In this document: positions 35,600-47,095 of the stretch, one piece after another
Layout: the number at the start of each line of letters is the position of its first letter
Position numbering within the stretch: the first letter of the stretch is position 1
Assembly: GCA_029883975.1 (NCBI GenBank)
Contig: JAOUIL010000003.1
Location: 36,174 to 100,173, forward strand
Reading direction: 5' to 3'
From: Betaproteobacteria bacterium
Lineage (GTDB): Bacteria > Pseudomonadota > Gammaproteobacteria > Burkholderiales > SG8-39
Length of the DNA: 64,000 nucleotides
Notes under the pieces: model-generated
Database searches by the model: none
What the model saw: the letters and a program-made list of their open reading frames with translations, nothing else
What the model was told of the DNA's origin: nothing
Position numbers and translations under genes: made by a program

Positions 35600-37560
35600 G
35601 CAATGCTCAGACTGCGCACGCGGCGCTCGAGTTCGAAGATGCGCTCGCCCGACGGCGCGCGCCCGTAGCGGGCGGCGAGATACAGCTCGGCGATCGCCTC
35701 GATGGCGGGACGGGCGGCGGGCAGGCGCTCGGCGGCGCGCCGCGCGAAGTCGCGCGGGCCTTCGTGCGGAGCGCGCACCAGGCCGCCGCGGGCGAGCTTG
35801 CGCGCAAACGCCTCCCAGGCCCGTTGCACGCGGTCCGGCCGCGCGAAGCGCCGCAGCGACCACGCCAGCAGCAGCAGCGTGAACGCGCCGAGAATCGTCG
35901 CCATGGCGGCCGTGAGCTTGCGCCAGTCGGCGTCGCGCATGCCGATGCGCAGCATCAGGTCGCGCTGGCGCTCGACGCCGTAGCCGAGCACCCAGACGTT
36001 CCAGCGGTGCGCCAGCGCCTCCCAGTTGGCGCGCAGTCCACGCAGCCACTCGAGCTGCGGCCGCATGAGCAGCGGCAGGGAATCACCGGCGCGCACCGAG
36101 CGGGCGATTCCCGACTCGACGCGCCCGGGGACGGCGGCGGCGGTGGGGTCGACGCGCACCCAGCCGCGGCCCGCGAGGTAGACCTCCGCCCAGGCGTGCG
36201 CATCGGACTGGCGCACGGTGATGATGCGGTCGACGTAGTTCACCTCTCCGCCCTGGTATCCGGTCACGACGCGCGCCGGCACGCCGGCCGCGCGCATCAG
36301 GTAGACGAAGGCGGAGGAGAAATGCTCGCAGAAGCCCTCGCGCGTGTCGAACAGGAAATCGTCCACCGTATCCGGGCCGAGGAGCGGCGGCTCCAGCGTG
36401 TACCCGAGACCGCCGCTCACGAAGAATCCGAGGGCGCGCTGCAGGATGGTCTGCGCATCGGCGCCGCCCTCACGCCATCCGGCCGCCAGCGCGCGCGCGC
36501 GCGGGTTGCCCGCGTCCGGCAGCGCGAGGGCGCGGCGCAGGCTGCCCGGCCGCTCCGCGCGTCCCGGCTCGGGCAGGGCGAGCGACGATGCGTCGTAGCG
36601 CAGGCGCGCACGCAGCGGGGCGGGCGACACCACCATGCCGTCGTGCGTGATGCGCGCGCGCGCCGGCAGGCGCGCGACCTGCTCCAGGACGAACATCCAG
36701 GACCGGTTGTGCGGCTCGAGCGTCACCACGTAGTCATAGGGGCCGGCGCCGCGCGGTGTGTCAAAGGAATCGATCCAGCTGGCGCCCATGCGCCAGGTGC
36801 GGCCGTCGAAGTCCCAGAGCACGGGGCCGCGCCAGTAGCGCTCGCGCGGGGAGGGCGGCTGGCCCTCGAATTCCGCGCGGAACGCGATGGCGTCGGATTG
36901 CGCCAGCTGCGAGACGGTGCCCGGGGACATGGAGTCGGACAGGCCCGTCATGGCGGCATAGGCGTCTTGCGGCAATCCCCACAGGGGGCCCTGCACCCGG
37001 GGAAAGAGCAGGAACAGGACCAGCGCGGCGGGCGCGGCGTGCACGAGCAGCATGCCCGCGGTGCGCAGGTTGGCCGCCGCCGGCCGCTGCGGCGCCGTCA
37101 AGCTGACGAGCGTCGCGGTGGTCGACAACAGCGCAACGGCCAGCAGGAGCGCGGTGGCGATGCTCTGCGTATAGAGCAGGTTGGTCATCGCCAGGAAATA
37201 GCACAGGAACGCCACCACGGCCGCGTCCCGATGCGTGCGCATCTCGATCAGCTTGAGCCCGGAAAACAGCACGAGCAGCACGATGCCGGTGGTGCGACCG
37301 TACAGTGTCCGGTACTCGACGTACACGGCGGCGATGGCGAGCACGGCGACCAGGAGCAGCATCCACCGGGGCGGCAACTTCGCGCCGGACAGTCCCAGCT
37401 GCGCGCGCCAGGCATAAAGGCCGGCGACCGCCAGGGCCAGCCACCAGGGCATGCGCAGGGCATGCGGCGCCGCGACCAGAACGAGCGAGGCGATCAGGCC
37501 GAGCAATTCGCGCGGCGCGATCGCCCGCTGCTCCGGCAGAAGAGGATGGGCGGCGGTCAT
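35596..37560 (-). CDS. TgpA-type membrane transglutaminase (DUF3488 + transglutaminase)
   Basis: 654 residues. About five N-terminal membrane helices (DUF3488), a large periplasmic domain with the triad Cys in REGFCEHFSSAFVYLMRAAG, His in QSDAHAWAEVYL and Asp in VRVDPTAAAVPGR, another helix near residue 545 and a cytoplasmic DUF4129-like tail ending in FELERRVRSLSIA. The P. aeruginosa homologue is essential and acts at the cell envelope; its substrate is not known. ATG overlaps the DUF58 stop, and its stop overlaps the mltB start. Confidence 0.9.
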   Translation of the reverse strand: MTAAHPLLPEQRAIAPRELLGLIASLVLVAAPHALRMPWWLALAVAGLYAWRAQLGLSGAKLPPRWMLLLVAVLAIAAVYVEYRTLYGRTTGIVLLVLFSGLKLIEMRTHRDAAVVAFLCYFLAMTNLLYTQSIATALLLAVALLSTTATLVSLTAPQRPAAANLRTAGMLLVHAAPAALVLFLLFPRVQGPLWGLPQDAYAAMTGLSDSMSPGTVSQLAQSDAIAFRAEFEGQPPSPRERYWRGPVLWDFDGRTWRMGASWIDSFDTPRGAGPYDYVVTLEPHNRSWMFVLEQVARLPARARITHDGMVVSPAPLRARLRYDASSLALPEPGRAERPGSLRRALALPDAGNPRARALAAGWREGGADAQTILQRALGFFVSGGLGYTLEPPLLGPDTVDDFLFDTREGFCEHFSSAFVYLMRAAGVPARVVTGYQGGEVNYVDRIITVRQSDAHAWAEVYLAGRGWVRVDPTAAAVPGRVESGIARSVRAGDSLPLLMRPQLEWLRGLRANWEALAHRWNVWVLGYGVERQRDLMLRIGMRDADWRKLTAAMATILGAFTLLLLAWSLRRFARPDRVQRAWEAFARKLARGGLVRAPHEGPRDFARRAAERLPAARPAIEAIAELYLAARYGRAPSGERIFELERRVRSLSIA

Positions 37561-38522
37561 TCGATGCCGTGCAGCGCAAGCGCCTGCAGGCAGGCGGCCT
37601 GGTGGGCCGCGCCGCGGTCCGGCCGCTTCTTCACGCCGGGCAGGCGCAGGCCGTAGCGCGCCCCCGATTGCTCGGCGGCGAGCGTCCAGCCGGCGAGCCG
37701 CGACAGCCGCGCTTCCGTGTCGAGCGCGGCGGGCAGGCGCGCTTCGTCGAGCCAGAGCTCTGCGCCCGATGCGCCCGAGAACTGCTTGGTGAGCATGTCC
37801 TCCGCGCGTGCCACCGCCTTCCAGGCAACGTGGCGGGGAGAATCCTGCAGCTGGTAGCCGCGCAGGCCGGCGAAGTCGTCGCTCCCCGTGGCATGTACGC
37901 GCTGCGCGCCCGCCTCGTCGGCAGCGGCGGGGGCGGGTAGCGGCACGCGCTCGGGGCGCGGATACACCAGGCAACGTACGTCGGGCTCGACGTAGCTCCA
38001 GGCCCGAAACAGCCCGAGCGGGTAGCGTGTCTCCAGCACGACGCGCCCGAGCGGCAGCCAGCCCCGGCGTGGCGCCGGAACGGCCAGCACGGCCTCGCGC
38101 ACCGAGGCGGATGGCAGGTCGAGGACCCCTTGGGCGCCGCTCGCGGCGTGCCGCACGAGCACCGCGGGCCGGTCGTGGGGCGCGCGGTTGTCCAGGATCA
38201 GCCTGAACTGCGCCGCCTCGCCGGCAAAGACCGGCTCCGCGCGGCCGGCATCCACGGTGAGGCGGGCAAGGTTGCGCACCGTGTGCACCATGCCGGCCAG
38301 TCCCATGCCGGCGAGCAGGAACGTCAGCGCGAACCCGAGCTGCAGCGCGTAGTTGATCGAGCCCACGAGCAGCAGGCCGAGCGTGGCGCCGAACATCCAT
38401 CCCAGGCGCGTGGGCAGGATGTAGACGCGGCGATGCCCGAGCGTGATCGCGCCGCGCTCCGGCGCGGCATAGCCGTAGAACCAGTTGCGCAGATGCGTGC
38501 CGGCCGAAGGGGCGCGCAGCAT
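37557..38522 (-). CDS. DUF58 domain protein
   Basis: 321 residues. Two membrane helices (about residues 38–80) then a soluble part with the DUF58 signature ATGSDDFAGLRGYQLQDSPRHVAWKAVARAEDMLTKQF, read across two conserved blocks. DUF58 proteins usually pair with a MoxR AAA ATPase and a TgpA-type protein; no moxR is next to it here. It starts 1 bp after the SLT gene stop. Confidence 0.92.
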   Translation of the reverse strand: MLRAPSAGTHLRNWFYGYAAPERGAITLGHRRVYILPTRLGWMFGATLGLLLVGSINYALQLGFALTFLLAGMGLAGMVHTVRNLARLTVDAGRAEPVFAGEAAQFRLILDNRAPHDRPAVLVRHAASGAQGVLDLPSASVREAVLAVPAPRRGWLPLGRVVLETRYPLGLFRAWSYVEPDVRCLVYPRPERVPLPAPAAADEAGAQRVHATGSDDFAGLRGYQLQDSPRHVAWKAVARAEDMLTKQFSGASGAELWLDEARLPAALDTEARLSRLAGWTLAAEQSGARYGLRLPGVKKRPDRGAAHQAACLQALALHGIE

Positions 38523-38523
38523 G

Positions 38524-39132
38524 TCAGCTGGTCGCGCCCTGGTATCCCCAGCGCACTTTCCATGCGGCGAGCACCGCGCGCGGGTAGTCGGGTTTGCCGA
38601 GGCTGCCGTTGTAGCGCCCGAGGGCGCGGAAGTAGTCGCCGTTCTCCATGTCGAGATAGTGCCGCAGAATGACGCAGCCGTAGCGCAGGTTGGTGCGCAG
38701 GTGGAACAGGTTGTCGCCGCGCCGGCCGATCAGCTTCACCCAGAACGGCATGACCTGCATGTAGCCGCGCGCCCCGGCGCGCGACACCGCGTACTTGCGA
38801 AAGCGGCTCTCCACCTCGATGATGCCGAGCACCAGTTGCGGATCGAGGCCCGCGCGCAGCGCCTCGAAGTGCACCGTGCGCAGCAGCGCGATGCGCTGCT
38901 TGCGGTCGGGAACGCGCTTCTCCAGCCTGCGCGACATCTCGAACAGCCACTTGTGGGCGTCCTCGCGGTCGCGGAACACGAGCTCGGCGACCGCCTTGTC
39001 GGCGAGCGCCGCCGACATCCGGTGGCGCACGCTTTCCGCGAGTTCCTCGTAGACCTGCGCGCCGGCGTGCACGCCGCCCGGACAGAGCAGCACGGCGACC
39101 AGTATCGCGGCCCGCAGGTCGGCGCCCCTCAT
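38524..39132 (-). CDS. SLT-family lytic transglycosylase
   Basis: 202 residues with signal peptide ([20 protein letters not shown]). Catalytic Glu in [32 protein letters not shown], followed by [13 protein letters not shown] and [13 protein letters not shown]. Cuts the MurNAc–GlcNAc bond in the periplasm. ATG overlaps the proS stop (ATGA). Confidence 0.92.
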   Translation of the reverse strand: MRGADLRAAILVAVLLCPGGVHAGAQVYEELAESVRHRMSAALADKAVAELVFRDREDAHKWLFEMSRRLEKRVPDRKQRIALLRTVHFEALRAGLDPQLVLGIIEVESRFRKYAVSRAGARGYMQVMPFWVKLIGRRGDNLFHLRTNLRYGCVILRHYLDMENGDYFRALGRYNGSLGKPDYPRAVLAAWKVRWGYQGATS

Positions 39133-40835
39133 GGCGCGGCCAGGCGCTCCTTGAGCAGCGCGTCGAGCTCGGCCAGCGGCACGTGCGCCGGCTGTGCATC
39201 GCGGCGGAACTTGTATTCGGCCTCGCCCGCCGCCAGGCCGCGCTCCGACAGCACGATGCGGTGCGGCACCCCGATCAGGTCCATGTCCGCGAACAGCACG
39301 CCCGGGCGCTCCTCGCGGTCGTCGAGCAGGACGTCGGCGCCCTCCGCGCGCAGGCTCTCGTACAGCCGGTCGGCAGCCTCCCTGACCTTGCTGCTCTTGG
39401 CGTAGCCGATGGGCACGATGCACACGGAGAACGGCGCGAGCGCCGCCGGCAGCGCGATGCCCCGCTCATCATGATGCTGCTCGATCGCGGCCGCCACCAC
39501 GCGCGTGACGCCGATGCCGTAGCAGCCCATCTCCAGCGTGCGCGGCGCGCCCTTGGCGTCCAGCACCGTGGCCTTGAGCGCCTCGGAGTACTTGGTGCGC
39601 AGCTGGAAGATGTGCCCGACCTCGATGCCGCGCTGGATGCGCAGCGCGCCTTTGCCGTCGGGGCTGGGATCGCCGTCCACGACATTTCTGATATCGGCGA
39701 CCGCCGATGGTTCCGGCAGATCCCTCGACCAGTTCACGCCCGCCAGGTGAAATCCCTCCTCGTTGGCGCCGCAGACGAAGTCGCTCATGGCCGCCACGGT
39801 GCGGTCGGCGACAACGCGCAGGCCCTGCGCGCCCACCGGCCCGATGTACCCCGGGGGGCCGCCCAGCGTGCGCCGGATCTCGGCTTCGGAGGCGAAACGG
39901 AACTGGCCGATCGTCTTCTGTGCCTTGACCTCGTTCAGGTCGTGGTCGCCGCGCAGCAGCAGCAGCACGAATTCGTCGTCGTGCATCACGGCGATGGCTT
40001 TGACCATGCGCTCGAGCGGGAGCTTGAGCAGCGCGGCGACGTCCTCGCAGCGCGTCTTGCCGGGCGTCGGAACCTTGTGCAGCGCCTCGGCGCCGGGCCG
40101 GCGCGGCTCGCGCGGCGCGAGCGCCTCCGCGAGCTCGACGTTCGCCGCGTAGTCGGACGCCGGGCACCAGGCGATGGCGTCCTCGCCGGAGTCGGCGAGC
40201 ACCTGGAATTCGTGCGAGCCGGTGCCGCCGATGGCGCCGGTGTCGGCCGCCACGGCGCGGAACTGCAGCCCGAGACGCGTGAAGATGCGCGTGTACGTGT
40301 CGTACATGTTGCGGTACTCGCGCTCGAGGTCGGCGTAGTCCACGTGAAAGGAGTAGCCGTCCTTCATGACGAACTCGCGCCCGCGCATCACGCCGAAGCG
40401 CGGGCGGCGCTCGTCGCGGAACTTGGTCTGGATCTGGTAGAAGTGCAGCGGCAGCTGGCGATAGCTCTTCAGCTCGGCGCGTGCCAGGTCGGTGATCACT
40501 TCCTCGGAAGTGGGCTGGATGACGAAATCGCGCTCGTGCCGGTCCTTGAAGCGCAGCAGCTCGGGCCCGTAGGCCTGCCAGCGCCCGGACTCCTGCCACA
40601 GCTCCGCCGGCTGCACCGCCGGCATGATGAGCTCGAGGGCGCCGGCGCGGTTCATCTCCTCGCGCACCACGCGCTCGACCTTGCGCAGCGCGCGCACCCC
40701 GAGCGGCAGCCAGGTGTAGATGCCCGCGGCCAGCCGCCGGATGTATCCGGCGCGGATCATCAGGCGGTGGCTCGCCAGCTCCGCGTCGGCGGGCGCTTCC
40801 TTGATCGTGCCGAGGTGGAATCGCGATGTGCGCAT
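39129..40835 (-). CDS. proS: prolyl-tRNA synthetase, bacterial type
   Basis: 568 residues. Class II core with [21 protein letters not shown] and [20 protein letters not shown], an inserted YbaK-like editing domain (about residues 225–400, [24 protein letters not shown]), and C-terminal anticodon domain. It heads a five-gene leftward run of cell-wall genes. On the minus strand TAGAAT at 40888–40893 is a probable –10. Confidence 0.96.
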   Translation of the reverse strand: MRTSRFHLGTIKEAPADAELASHRLMIRAGYIRRLAAGIYTWLPLGVRALRKVERVVREEMNRAGALELIMPAVQPAELWQESGRWQAYGPELLRFKDRHERDFVIQPTSEEVITDLARAELKSYRQLPLHFYQIQTKFRDERRPRFGVMRGREFVMKDGYSFHVDYADLEREYRNMYDTYTRIFTRLGLQFRAVAADTGAIGGTGSHEFQVLADSGEDAIAWCPASDYAANVELAEALAPREPRRPGAEALHKVPTPGKTRCEDVAALLKLPLERMVKAIAVMHDDEFVLLLLRGDHDLNEVKAQKTIGQFRFASEAEIRRTLGGPPGYIGPVGAQGLRVVADRTVAAMSDFVCGANEEGFHLAGVNWSRDLPEPSAVADIRNVVDGDPSPDGKGALRIQRGIEVGHIFQLRTKYSEALKATVLDAKGAPRTLEMGCYGIGVTRVVAAAIEQHHDERGIALPAALAPFSVCIVPIGYAKSSKVREAADRLYESLRAEGADVLLDDREERPGVLFADMDLIGVPHRIVLSERGLAAGEAEYKFRRDAQPAHVPLAELDALLKERLAAP

Positions 40836-40887
40836 GGGTGGGCGCCCGCGTTGTCTTTGCGGTGCGCCTGTGGAAAAATGCCGGAGG

Positions 40888-40897
40888 ATTCTAACTT
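40888..40897. promoter_or_regulatory. overlapping divergent –10 boxes for proS and rppH
   Basis: ATTCTAACTT reads TAGAAT leftward (for proS) and TAACTT rightward (for rppH, 14 bp before its ATG). –35 sequences are weak on both sides. Confidence 0.4.
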
Positions 40898-40910
40898 AGG
40901 TGGTGTCGCC

Positions 40911-41426
40911 ATGCTCGACCGGGACGGATACCGCCCGAACGTCGGCATCATCCTCGCCAACGACCGCGACGAGGTGTTCTGGGGCAAGCGCGTCAACCAG
41001 CACGCGTGGCAGTTTCCCCAGGGCGGCATCAAGCACGGCGAGACCCCGGAGCAGGCCATGTACCGCGAGCTCGAGGAAGAGGTCGGGCTCAAGGGCGATC
41101 ACGTCCGCATCCTCGGGCGCACGCGCCACTGGCTGCGCTACGAGGTGCCGGACCGGTGGATGCGGCGCGACTGGCGGGGCGCGTATCGCGGCCAGAAGCA
41201 GATCTGGTACCTGCTGCGCCTGGTAGGCCGCGATTGCGACGTCAAGCTGCGCACCAGCGACAAGCCCGAGTTCGATGCCTGGCGCTGGCTCGACTACTGG
41301 GTGCCGCTGGACAGCGTGATCGAGTTCAAGCGCGAGGTGTACCGCAAGGCGCTCGCCGAGCTGCGCCGCTACCTCGGCGCCGACCGTCGCCGACGCGCGA
41401 ACGGCGCGGCGTCCCGGCCGGGCTGA
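40911..41426 (+). CDS. rppH: RNA pyrophosphohydrolase RppH
   Basis: 171 residues. Begins [27 protein letters not shown] as in RppH; the Nudix box [20 protein letters not shown] continues to [15 protein letters not shown] and [19 protein letters not shown] match E. coli. It removes pyrophosphate from 5' ends of mRNA to trigger decay. A basic tail ends the protein. Confidence 0.95.
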   Translation: MLDRDGYRPNVGIILANDRDEVFWGKRVNQHAWQFPQGGIKHGETPEQAMYRELEEEVGLKGDHVRILGRTRHWLRYEVPDRWMRRDWRGAYRGQKQIWYLLRLVGRDCDVKLRTSDKPEFDAWRWLDYWVPLDSVIEFKREVYRKALAELRRYLGADRRRRANGAASRPG

Positions 41427-41469
41427 GAGGAAATAGCCGGGCTCAATAGGTGGAATTGAAAAGATCGAT

Positions 41470-41512
41470 TTGATTGATGGCGCGGCCCGGCGTAACTTGG
41501 CCGTGCCAAGTT
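41470..41512 (+). promoter_or_regulatory. rubrerythrin promoter with operator-like palindrome
   Basis: TTGATT (41470–41475), 17 bp, TAACTT (41493–41498). A perfect palindrome AACTTGGC-CGT-GCCAAGTT (41494–41512) covers the –10 and the start site, a repressor-type placement. The ligand and regulator are unknown. Confidence 0.55.
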
Positions 41513-41541
41513 CGGCGCATCACGCAAACGGAGACCTGAGC

Positions 41542-41964
41542 ATGAAACCACTGAAGGGCACGAAGACGCACCAGCACCTCAAGGATGCATTCGCCGGCGA
41601 ATCGCAGGCCAACCGCCGCTATCTGTACTTCGCCGCGAAAGCCGACGTCGAAGGCCAGAACGACGTCTCGGCGCTGTTCCGCTCGACCGCGGAAGGTGAG
41701 ACCGGGCACGCGCACGGGCATCTCGAATACCTCGAGCAGGTGGGCGATCCCGCCACCAACCTGCCGATCGGACGTACGCGCGACAACCTCAAGTCGGCAG
41801 TCGCCGGTGAGACGCACGAGTACACCGACATGTATCCGGGGATGGCCAAGGACGCGCGCAGCGAGGGCTTCACGGAGATCGCGGACTGGTTCGAGACGCT
41901 GGCCAAAGCCGAGCGCAGCCACGCCAACCGCTTCCAGAAGGCCCTGGACGCGCTGGCCGACTGA
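41542..41964 (+). CDS. rubrerythrin
   Basis: 140 residues from ATG 41542 (GGAGAC about 9 nt upstream). Ferritin-like di-iron motifs: [45 protein letters not shown] and [11 protein letters not shown]. It lacks the C-terminal rubredoxin-type cysteines, so it is a short rubrerythrin. Reduces hydrogen peroxide in the cytoplasm using an electron donor not encoded here. Coupled to the DUF3501 gene (TGATG). Confidence 0.93.
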   Translation: MKPLKGTKTHQHLKDAFAGESQANRRYLYFAAKADVEGQNDVSALFRSTAEGETGHAHGHLEYLEQVGDPATNLPIGRTRDNLKSAVAGETHEYTDMYPGMAKDARSEGFTEIADWFETLAKAERSHANRFQKALDALAD

Positions 41965-42548
41965 TGATGGCGCGCATCGAGCGCGGCAGCCTGTTGTCGC
42001 TCGAGGCCTACGCGCGTGAACGCAATGCGTTCCGCGCGCGGGTCATCGAGCACAAGAAGCGCCGCACGGTCCACGTCGGGGACCACGTCACGCTGATCTT
42101 CGAGGACGAGCTGACCATCCGCTACCAGATCCAGGAGATGCTGCGCATCGAGCGCATCTTCGAGGACGACGGCATTCAGGGCGAGCTGGACGCCTACAAC
42201 CCGCTGGTGCCCGATGGCAGCAACCTGAAGGCCACGATGATGATCGAGTACCCCGACGTCGCGGAGCGCCAGCGCCAGCTCGCGCTGCTCAAGGGAATTG
42301 AGGACCGCGCCTGGGTGCAGGTGCAGGGATGCGCTCGCGTGCATGCGATCGCCGACGAGGACCTGGAGCGCGAGAACGACGAGAAGACCTCGGCGGTGCA
42401 TTTCCTGCGCTTCGAGCTCGCGCCGGACATGGTCGGCGCCCTGCGCGGGGGCGCCGCCCTGGCGATCGGCGTCGATCACCCCGGTTACCGGGCAAGCGTC
42501 GAGACGGCGCCGGAGGTTCGCGCCGCCCTCGCCGCGGATCTTTCCTGA
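41964..42548 (+). CDS. DUF3501 family protein
   Basis: 194 residues; ATG 41964 overlaps the rubrerythrin stop, ATG 41967 is one codon later. Pattern [43 protein letters not shown] and [20 protein letters not shown] matches DUF3501, which repeatedly co-occurs with rubrerythrin and Fe–S oxidoreductase genes. Biochemical role unknown; the neighbour suggests redox defence. Confidence 0.88.
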   Translation: MMARIERGSLLSLEAYARERNAFRARVIEHKKRRTVHVGDHVTLIFEDELTIRYQIQEMLRIERIFEDDGIQGELDAYNPLVPDGSNLKATMMIEYPDVAERQRQLALLKGIEDRAWVQVQGCARVHAIADEDLERENDEKTSAVHFLRFELAPDMVGALRGGAALAIGVDHPGYRASVETAPEVRAALAADLS

Positions 42549-43075
42549 GCCTGCGGGCCCTGCTGCTGGCCGTCGCGGCGCTGCTTGCCGCGGCGCGCTT
42601 TGCGCTGGTGCAGGCGCAGTCGGACTGGGAGCGCGAGCAGCAAAGGCGCAACTGGCGCGAGCGCCCGGTCGCGCTTCCCGAGTACCCGCGTGAAGAGCGG
42701 CTGGTGCCGTTCTTCGTCAGCTCGGCGAGCAACTTCAGGTTCTTCATCGACGCCCCTTCGGTGTCGACGGGTACCGACGGCGTGGTGCGCTATGCGCTGG
42801 TGGTGCGCAGCGCGACCGGCGCCGAGAGCATCACCTACGAGGGCATTCGCTGCGAGACCGGCGCGTACCGCATCTACGCCACCGGAATCGATGGCGGCTG
42901 GAAGCCTGCGACCGGGGGCTGGCGCCGGATCGAGCCGCGCAGCGTGCAGCGCTGGCATAACGCGCTTTATCTCGAGTACTTCTGCCCGCTCGGCGAGCCG
43001 ATCCGCAGCGCGCGCGAGGGCGTGAACGCGCTGCGCGCCGGCGATCACCCCAGCCGCAGCCTGACGGGTCCCTAG
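42545..43075 (+). CDS. CNP1-like family protein, start uncertain (CTG?)
   Basis: About 176 residues. Signal peptide [24 protein letters not shown], then [49 protein letters not shown] and [14 protein letters not shown] with two conserved Cys; this is the CNP1-like pattern, a secreted protein of unknown role. No ATG, GTG or TTG is available before the signal peptide; CTG at 42545 overlaps the DUF3501 stop (CTGA) in the same way as ATGA. GTG 42608 would remove the signal. Confidence 0.75.
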   Translation: MSLRALLLAVAALLAAARFALVQAQSDWEREQQRRNWRERPVALPEYPREERLVPFFVSSASNFRFFIDAPSVSTGTDGVVRYALVVRSATGAESITYEGIRCETGAYRIYATGIDGGWKPATGGWRRIEPRSVQRWHNALYLEYFCPLGEPIRSAREGVNALRAGDHPSRSLTGP

Positions 43076-44199
43076 CCGGCCTGCAGCAGAACCAGGTTGT
43101 CGCGGTGGATGAGCTCGGGCTCGTCCACGTAGCCGAGCGTCGCCTCGATCTCGCTGGACGGCTTGCGCATGATGAGGCGTGCCTCCGCCGCCGAGTAGTT
43201 CACCAGTCCGCGGGCGATCTCCTGCCCGCCGGGCGCCACGCAGGCCACCACGGCGCCGCGCTCGAACTCGCCGCTCACCGCGGTGACGCCGACCGGCAGC
43301 AGGCTCTTGCCGTCGCGTTGCAGCGCCCGCGCCGCGCCCGCGTCGAGCGTCACGCGGCCGGCGACTGTCACGTGGTCCGCGAGCCACTGCTTGCGCGCCG
43401 CGAGTGGCGTCGTTTGCGCGCGCAGCAGCGTGCCGATGCGCTCGCCGCGCGCCAAGCGCACGAGCACGTCGGGCTCGCGCCCGGCGGCGATCACGGTATG
43501 CGCGCCGCTGCGCGCGGCGCGCCTGGCGGCAAGCACCTTGGTGATCATGCCGCCACGCGCCAGGCTCGAGCCGACGCCCCCCGCCATCGCCTCGAGACGC
43601 TCTTCTCCCGCCGCTGCCTCCTCGATCAGGCGCGCGCCGGGGACGCGGCGCGGATCGGCGTTGTAAAGGCCCGGCTGGTCGGTGAGGATCACCAGCGCGT
43701 CCGCCTCGACCAGGTTGGTCACCAGCGCGGCGAGCGTGTCGTTGTCGCCGACCTTGATCTCGTCGGTGACCACGGTATCGTTCTCGTTGATCACCGGGAT
43801 GACGCCGAGCGCGAGCAGCGTGAGCAGCGTCGAGCGGGCATTGAGGTAGCGCTGGCGGTCGGCCATGTCGGCGTGCGTCAGCAGCACCTGCGCGGTGGCG
43901 ATGCCGTGCTCGCGGAAGCAGCTCTCGTAGCATTGGACCAGCCCCATCTGGCCTACCGCCGCAGCGGCCTGCAGCTCGTGCAAGGCGCTCGGGCGCTTGC
44001 GCCAGCCCAGGCGCTGCAGGCCCTCGGCGATGGCGCCCGAGGACACCAGCACGCAGCGCCTGCCGAGCGCACGCAACTGCACGATCTGCGCCGCCCAGCG
44101 CGCGATGGCCGCGGCGTCCAGCCCGCGGCCCTCGTTGGTGACCAGCGAGCTGCCGACCTTGACGACCAGCGTCTGCGCGTGGGCGACCGGACTGTCCAC
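43072..44199 (-). CDS. proB: glutamate 5-kinase
   Basis: 375 residues. Amino-acid kinase domain ([57 protein letters not shown]) and a C-terminal PUA domain ([24 protein letters not shown]). First step of proline synthesis. Follows obgE after 4 bp, as is usual in betaproteobacteria; it converges on the CNP1-like gene. Confidence 0.96.
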   Translation of the reverse strand: MDSPVAHAQTLVVKVGSSLVTNEGRGLDAAAIARWAAQIVQLRALGRRCVLVSSGAIAEGLQRLGWRKRPSALHELQAAAAVGQMGLVQCYESCFREHGIATAQVLLTHADMADRQRYLNARSTLLTLLALGVIPVINENDTVVTDEIKVGDNDTLAALVTNLVEADALVILTDQPGLYNADPRRVPGARLIEEAAAGEERLEAMAGGVGSSLARGGMITKVLAARRAARSGAHTVIAAGREPDVLVRLARGERIGTLLRAQTTPLAARKQWLADHVTVAGRVTLDAGAARALQRDGKSLLPVGVTAVSGEFERGAVVACVAPGGQEIARGLVNYSAAEARLIMRKPSSEIEATLGYVDEPELIHRDNLVLLQAG

Positions 44200-44203
44200 G
44201 GCC

Positions 44204-45307
<1,104 letters not shown>

Positions 45308-45565
45308 TCAGGCCGGAATCACGCGTACGACCTTCTTGCTGGCCGCGCCCTGCACCGCGTACTGCACCGTGCCCGCGATGCGCGCATACAACGTGTGGTC
45401 CCGGCCCATGCCGACGTTCGGCCCGGGTCGCACCACCGTGCCGCGCTGACGCACGAGGATCTGCCCCGCGTTGACCTGCTCGCCGCCGTACACCTTGACG
45501 CCGAGCCGCTTGGACTGCGAATCGCGGCCGTTGCGCGAGCTGCCGCCTGCCTTCTTGTGTGCCAT
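45308..45565 (-). CDS. rpmA: 50S ribosomal protein L27
   Basis: 85 residues. [20 protein letters not shown] and [21 protein letters not shown] are diagnostic. The N-terminus reaches toward the peptidyl transferase centre. Downstream of rplU by 16 bp. Confidence 0.98.
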   Translation of the reverse strand: MAHKKAGGSSRNGRDSQSKRLGVKVYGGEQVNAGQILVRQRGTVVRPGPNVGMGRDHTLYARIAGTVQYAVQGAASKKVVRVIPA

Positions 45566-45581
45566 GGTCCGTGTGCTCCGC

Positions 45582-45899
45582 TCAGTTCCCGGCGACGATG
45601 TCGTCGATGCGCACCTCGGTGTAGCCCTGCCGGTGGCCCTGGGTCTTCTGGTAGTGCTTGCGCCGGCGCAGCTTGAAGATCCTGACCTTGTCGCCGCGGC
45701 CGTGACCGAGCACCGTCGCCTTCACCTGTGCACCCGCCACCAGGGGCGCGCCCACGCGCACGGCCTCGCCGGCGCCCACCATCAGCACCTGGTCGAAGGA
45801 CACCGCCGCGCCGACCTCCGCGGCAAGGGACTCGACCCGCACCTGCTCGCCGGAGCTGACGCGGTACTGCTTGCCGCCCGTCTTGATGATCGCGTACAT
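45582..45899 (-). CDS. rplU: 50S ribosomal protein L21
   Basis: 105 residues from ATG 45899. [20 protein letters not shown], then [19 protein letters not shown]-type tail ([20 protein letters not shown]) and YTEVRIDDI. First gene of rplU–rpmA–(obgE–proB). Strong promoter upstream. Confidence 0.97.
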   Translation of the reverse strand: MYAIIKTGGKQYRVSSGEQVRVESLAAEVGAAVSFDQVLMVGAGEAVRVGAPLVAGAQVKATVLGHGRGDKVRIFKLRRRKHYQKTQGHRQGYTEVRIDDIVAGN

Positions 45900-45935
45900 G
45901 GAATTTTCGTCGCTGGTTCGCTGCAAAGACTTGGA

Positions 45936-45965
45936 ATTATAGGAGATTCCGGCCGTCGGCGTCAA
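45936..45965 (-). promoter_or_regulatory. sigma-70 promoter of rplU
   Basis: TTGACG (minus strand, 45965–45960), 18-bp spacer, TATAAT (45941–45936): the best consensus promoter in the window. Leader of about 30 bp to the rplU ATG. Confidence 0.82.
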
Positions 45966-46004
45966 AGCCCTGTATGCTACGCTTCGCGCCCCGCCGCGTT
46001 TCCC

Positions 46005-46982
46005 ATGCCGTCTCCGACCGCCGCTGCCGTTCTCTCCGTCGTCGCCGACGACATGCAGCGCGTGGACGCCGTCATCCGCGCGCGCCTGGGCTCGGACGTC
46101 GCCCTGGTGCGCCAGGTGGCCGAGCATATCGTCACCGGGGGCGGCAAGCGCCTGCGGCCCGCCCTGCTGCTGCTCGCCGCCGGCGCCACCGGGTTCCGCG
46201 GCGACGCCCGCCTGGAGCTGGCCGCAGTGGTCGAGTTCATCCATACGGCCACGCTGCTGCACGACGACGTCGTCGACGAGTCGCAGTTGCGGCGCGGGCA
46301 GCGGACCGCGAACGCGGCGTTCGGCAACTCCGCCGCGGTCCTGGTGGGGGATTTCCTGTATTCGCGCGCCTTCCAGATGATGGTCGGCCTCGACAACCCG
46401 CGCGTCATGCGCGTGCTGGCGGACGCCACCAACACGATCGCCGAAGGCGAGGTGCTGCAGCTGATGAACTGCCACGACCCCGACGTCGACGAGGCGCGCT
46501 ACCTGGACGTCGTCCGGCGCAAGACGGCGAAGCTGTTCGAGGCCGCGGCGCGCCTGGGCGCGGTGCTCGGCGGCGCCGGGCCGGCCCTGGAGCAGGGCAT
46601 GGCCGACTACGGCATGCACCTCGGGACCGCGTTCCAGGTCATCGACGACGTGCTCGACTACTCCGGCGCGGCGCAGGATACCGGCAAGAGCCTGGGCGAC
46701 GACCTGGCGGAAGGCAAGCCGACCTTGCCGCTGATCCGCGCCATGCAGGCCGGCAGCGCGCAGCAGCGCGCCGTGGTGCGGCGCGCGATCCTCGAGGGCG
46801 GGCGCGAGGACTTCGCGCAGGTGCTCGCGGTCATCGAGGCGAGCGATGCGCTCGCCTACGCGCGCGCCGCCGCCACGCGCGAATCGCAGGCGGCGGTGCG
46901 GGCGATCGCCGCGCTGCCGGCGTCGACGTATCGGGATTCTTTGCTAGAATTGGCGGCCTTTTCCGTGAGCCGCCGCGGCTAG
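46005..46982 (+). CDS. ispB: polyprenyl (octaprenyl) diphosphate synthase
   Basis: 325 residues from ATG 46005. First Asp-rich motif [10 protein letters not shown] with [12 protein letters not shown] before it, second motif [12 protein letters not shown], and [19 protein letters not shown] between. Makes the all-trans side chain of ubiquinone; chain length cannot be read with certainty. Divergent from rplU, its conserved position. Confidence 0.94.
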   Translation: MPSPTAAAVLSVVADDMQRVDAVIRARLGSDVALVRQVAEHIVTGGGKRLRPALLLLAAGATGFRGDARLELAAVVEFIHTATLLHDDVVDESQLRRGQRTANAAFGNSAAVLVGDFLYSRAFQMMVGLDNPRVMRVLADATNTIAEGEVLQLMNCHDPDVDEARYLDVVRRKTAKLFEAAARLGAVLGGAGPALEQGMADYGMHLGTAFQVIDDVLDYSGAAQDTGKSLGDDLAEGKPTLPLIRAMQAGSAQQRAVVRRAILEGGREDFAQVLAVIEASDALAYARAAATRESQAAVRAIAALPASTYRDSLLELAAFSVSRRG

Positions 46983-46994
46983 TCCCCGGCGAAT

Positions 46995-47071
46995 CGGGGT
47001 GTAGCTCAGCCTGGTAGAGTACTGCGTTCGGGACGCAGGTGTCGCTGGTTCGAATCCAGTCACCCCGACCA
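46995..47071 (+). tRNA. tRNA-Pro (CGG)
   Basis: 77 nt. Acceptor CGGGGTG/CACCCCG, anticodon arm CTGCG-TTCGGGA-CGCAG with anticodon CGG, T-loop TTCGAAT, encoded CCA. Starts 12 bp after ispB. Confidence 0.97.
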
Positions 47072-47083
47072 TCCCCACTTTCC

Positions 47084-47089
47084 TAGAAT
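47084..47089 (+). promoter_or_regulatory. –10 box giving a leaderless start
   Basis: TAGAAT 7 bp before the ATG at 47096 places transcription start on or next to the start codon. No Shine–Dalgarno is present. Confidence 0.5.
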
Positions 47090-47095
47090 AGGGCC

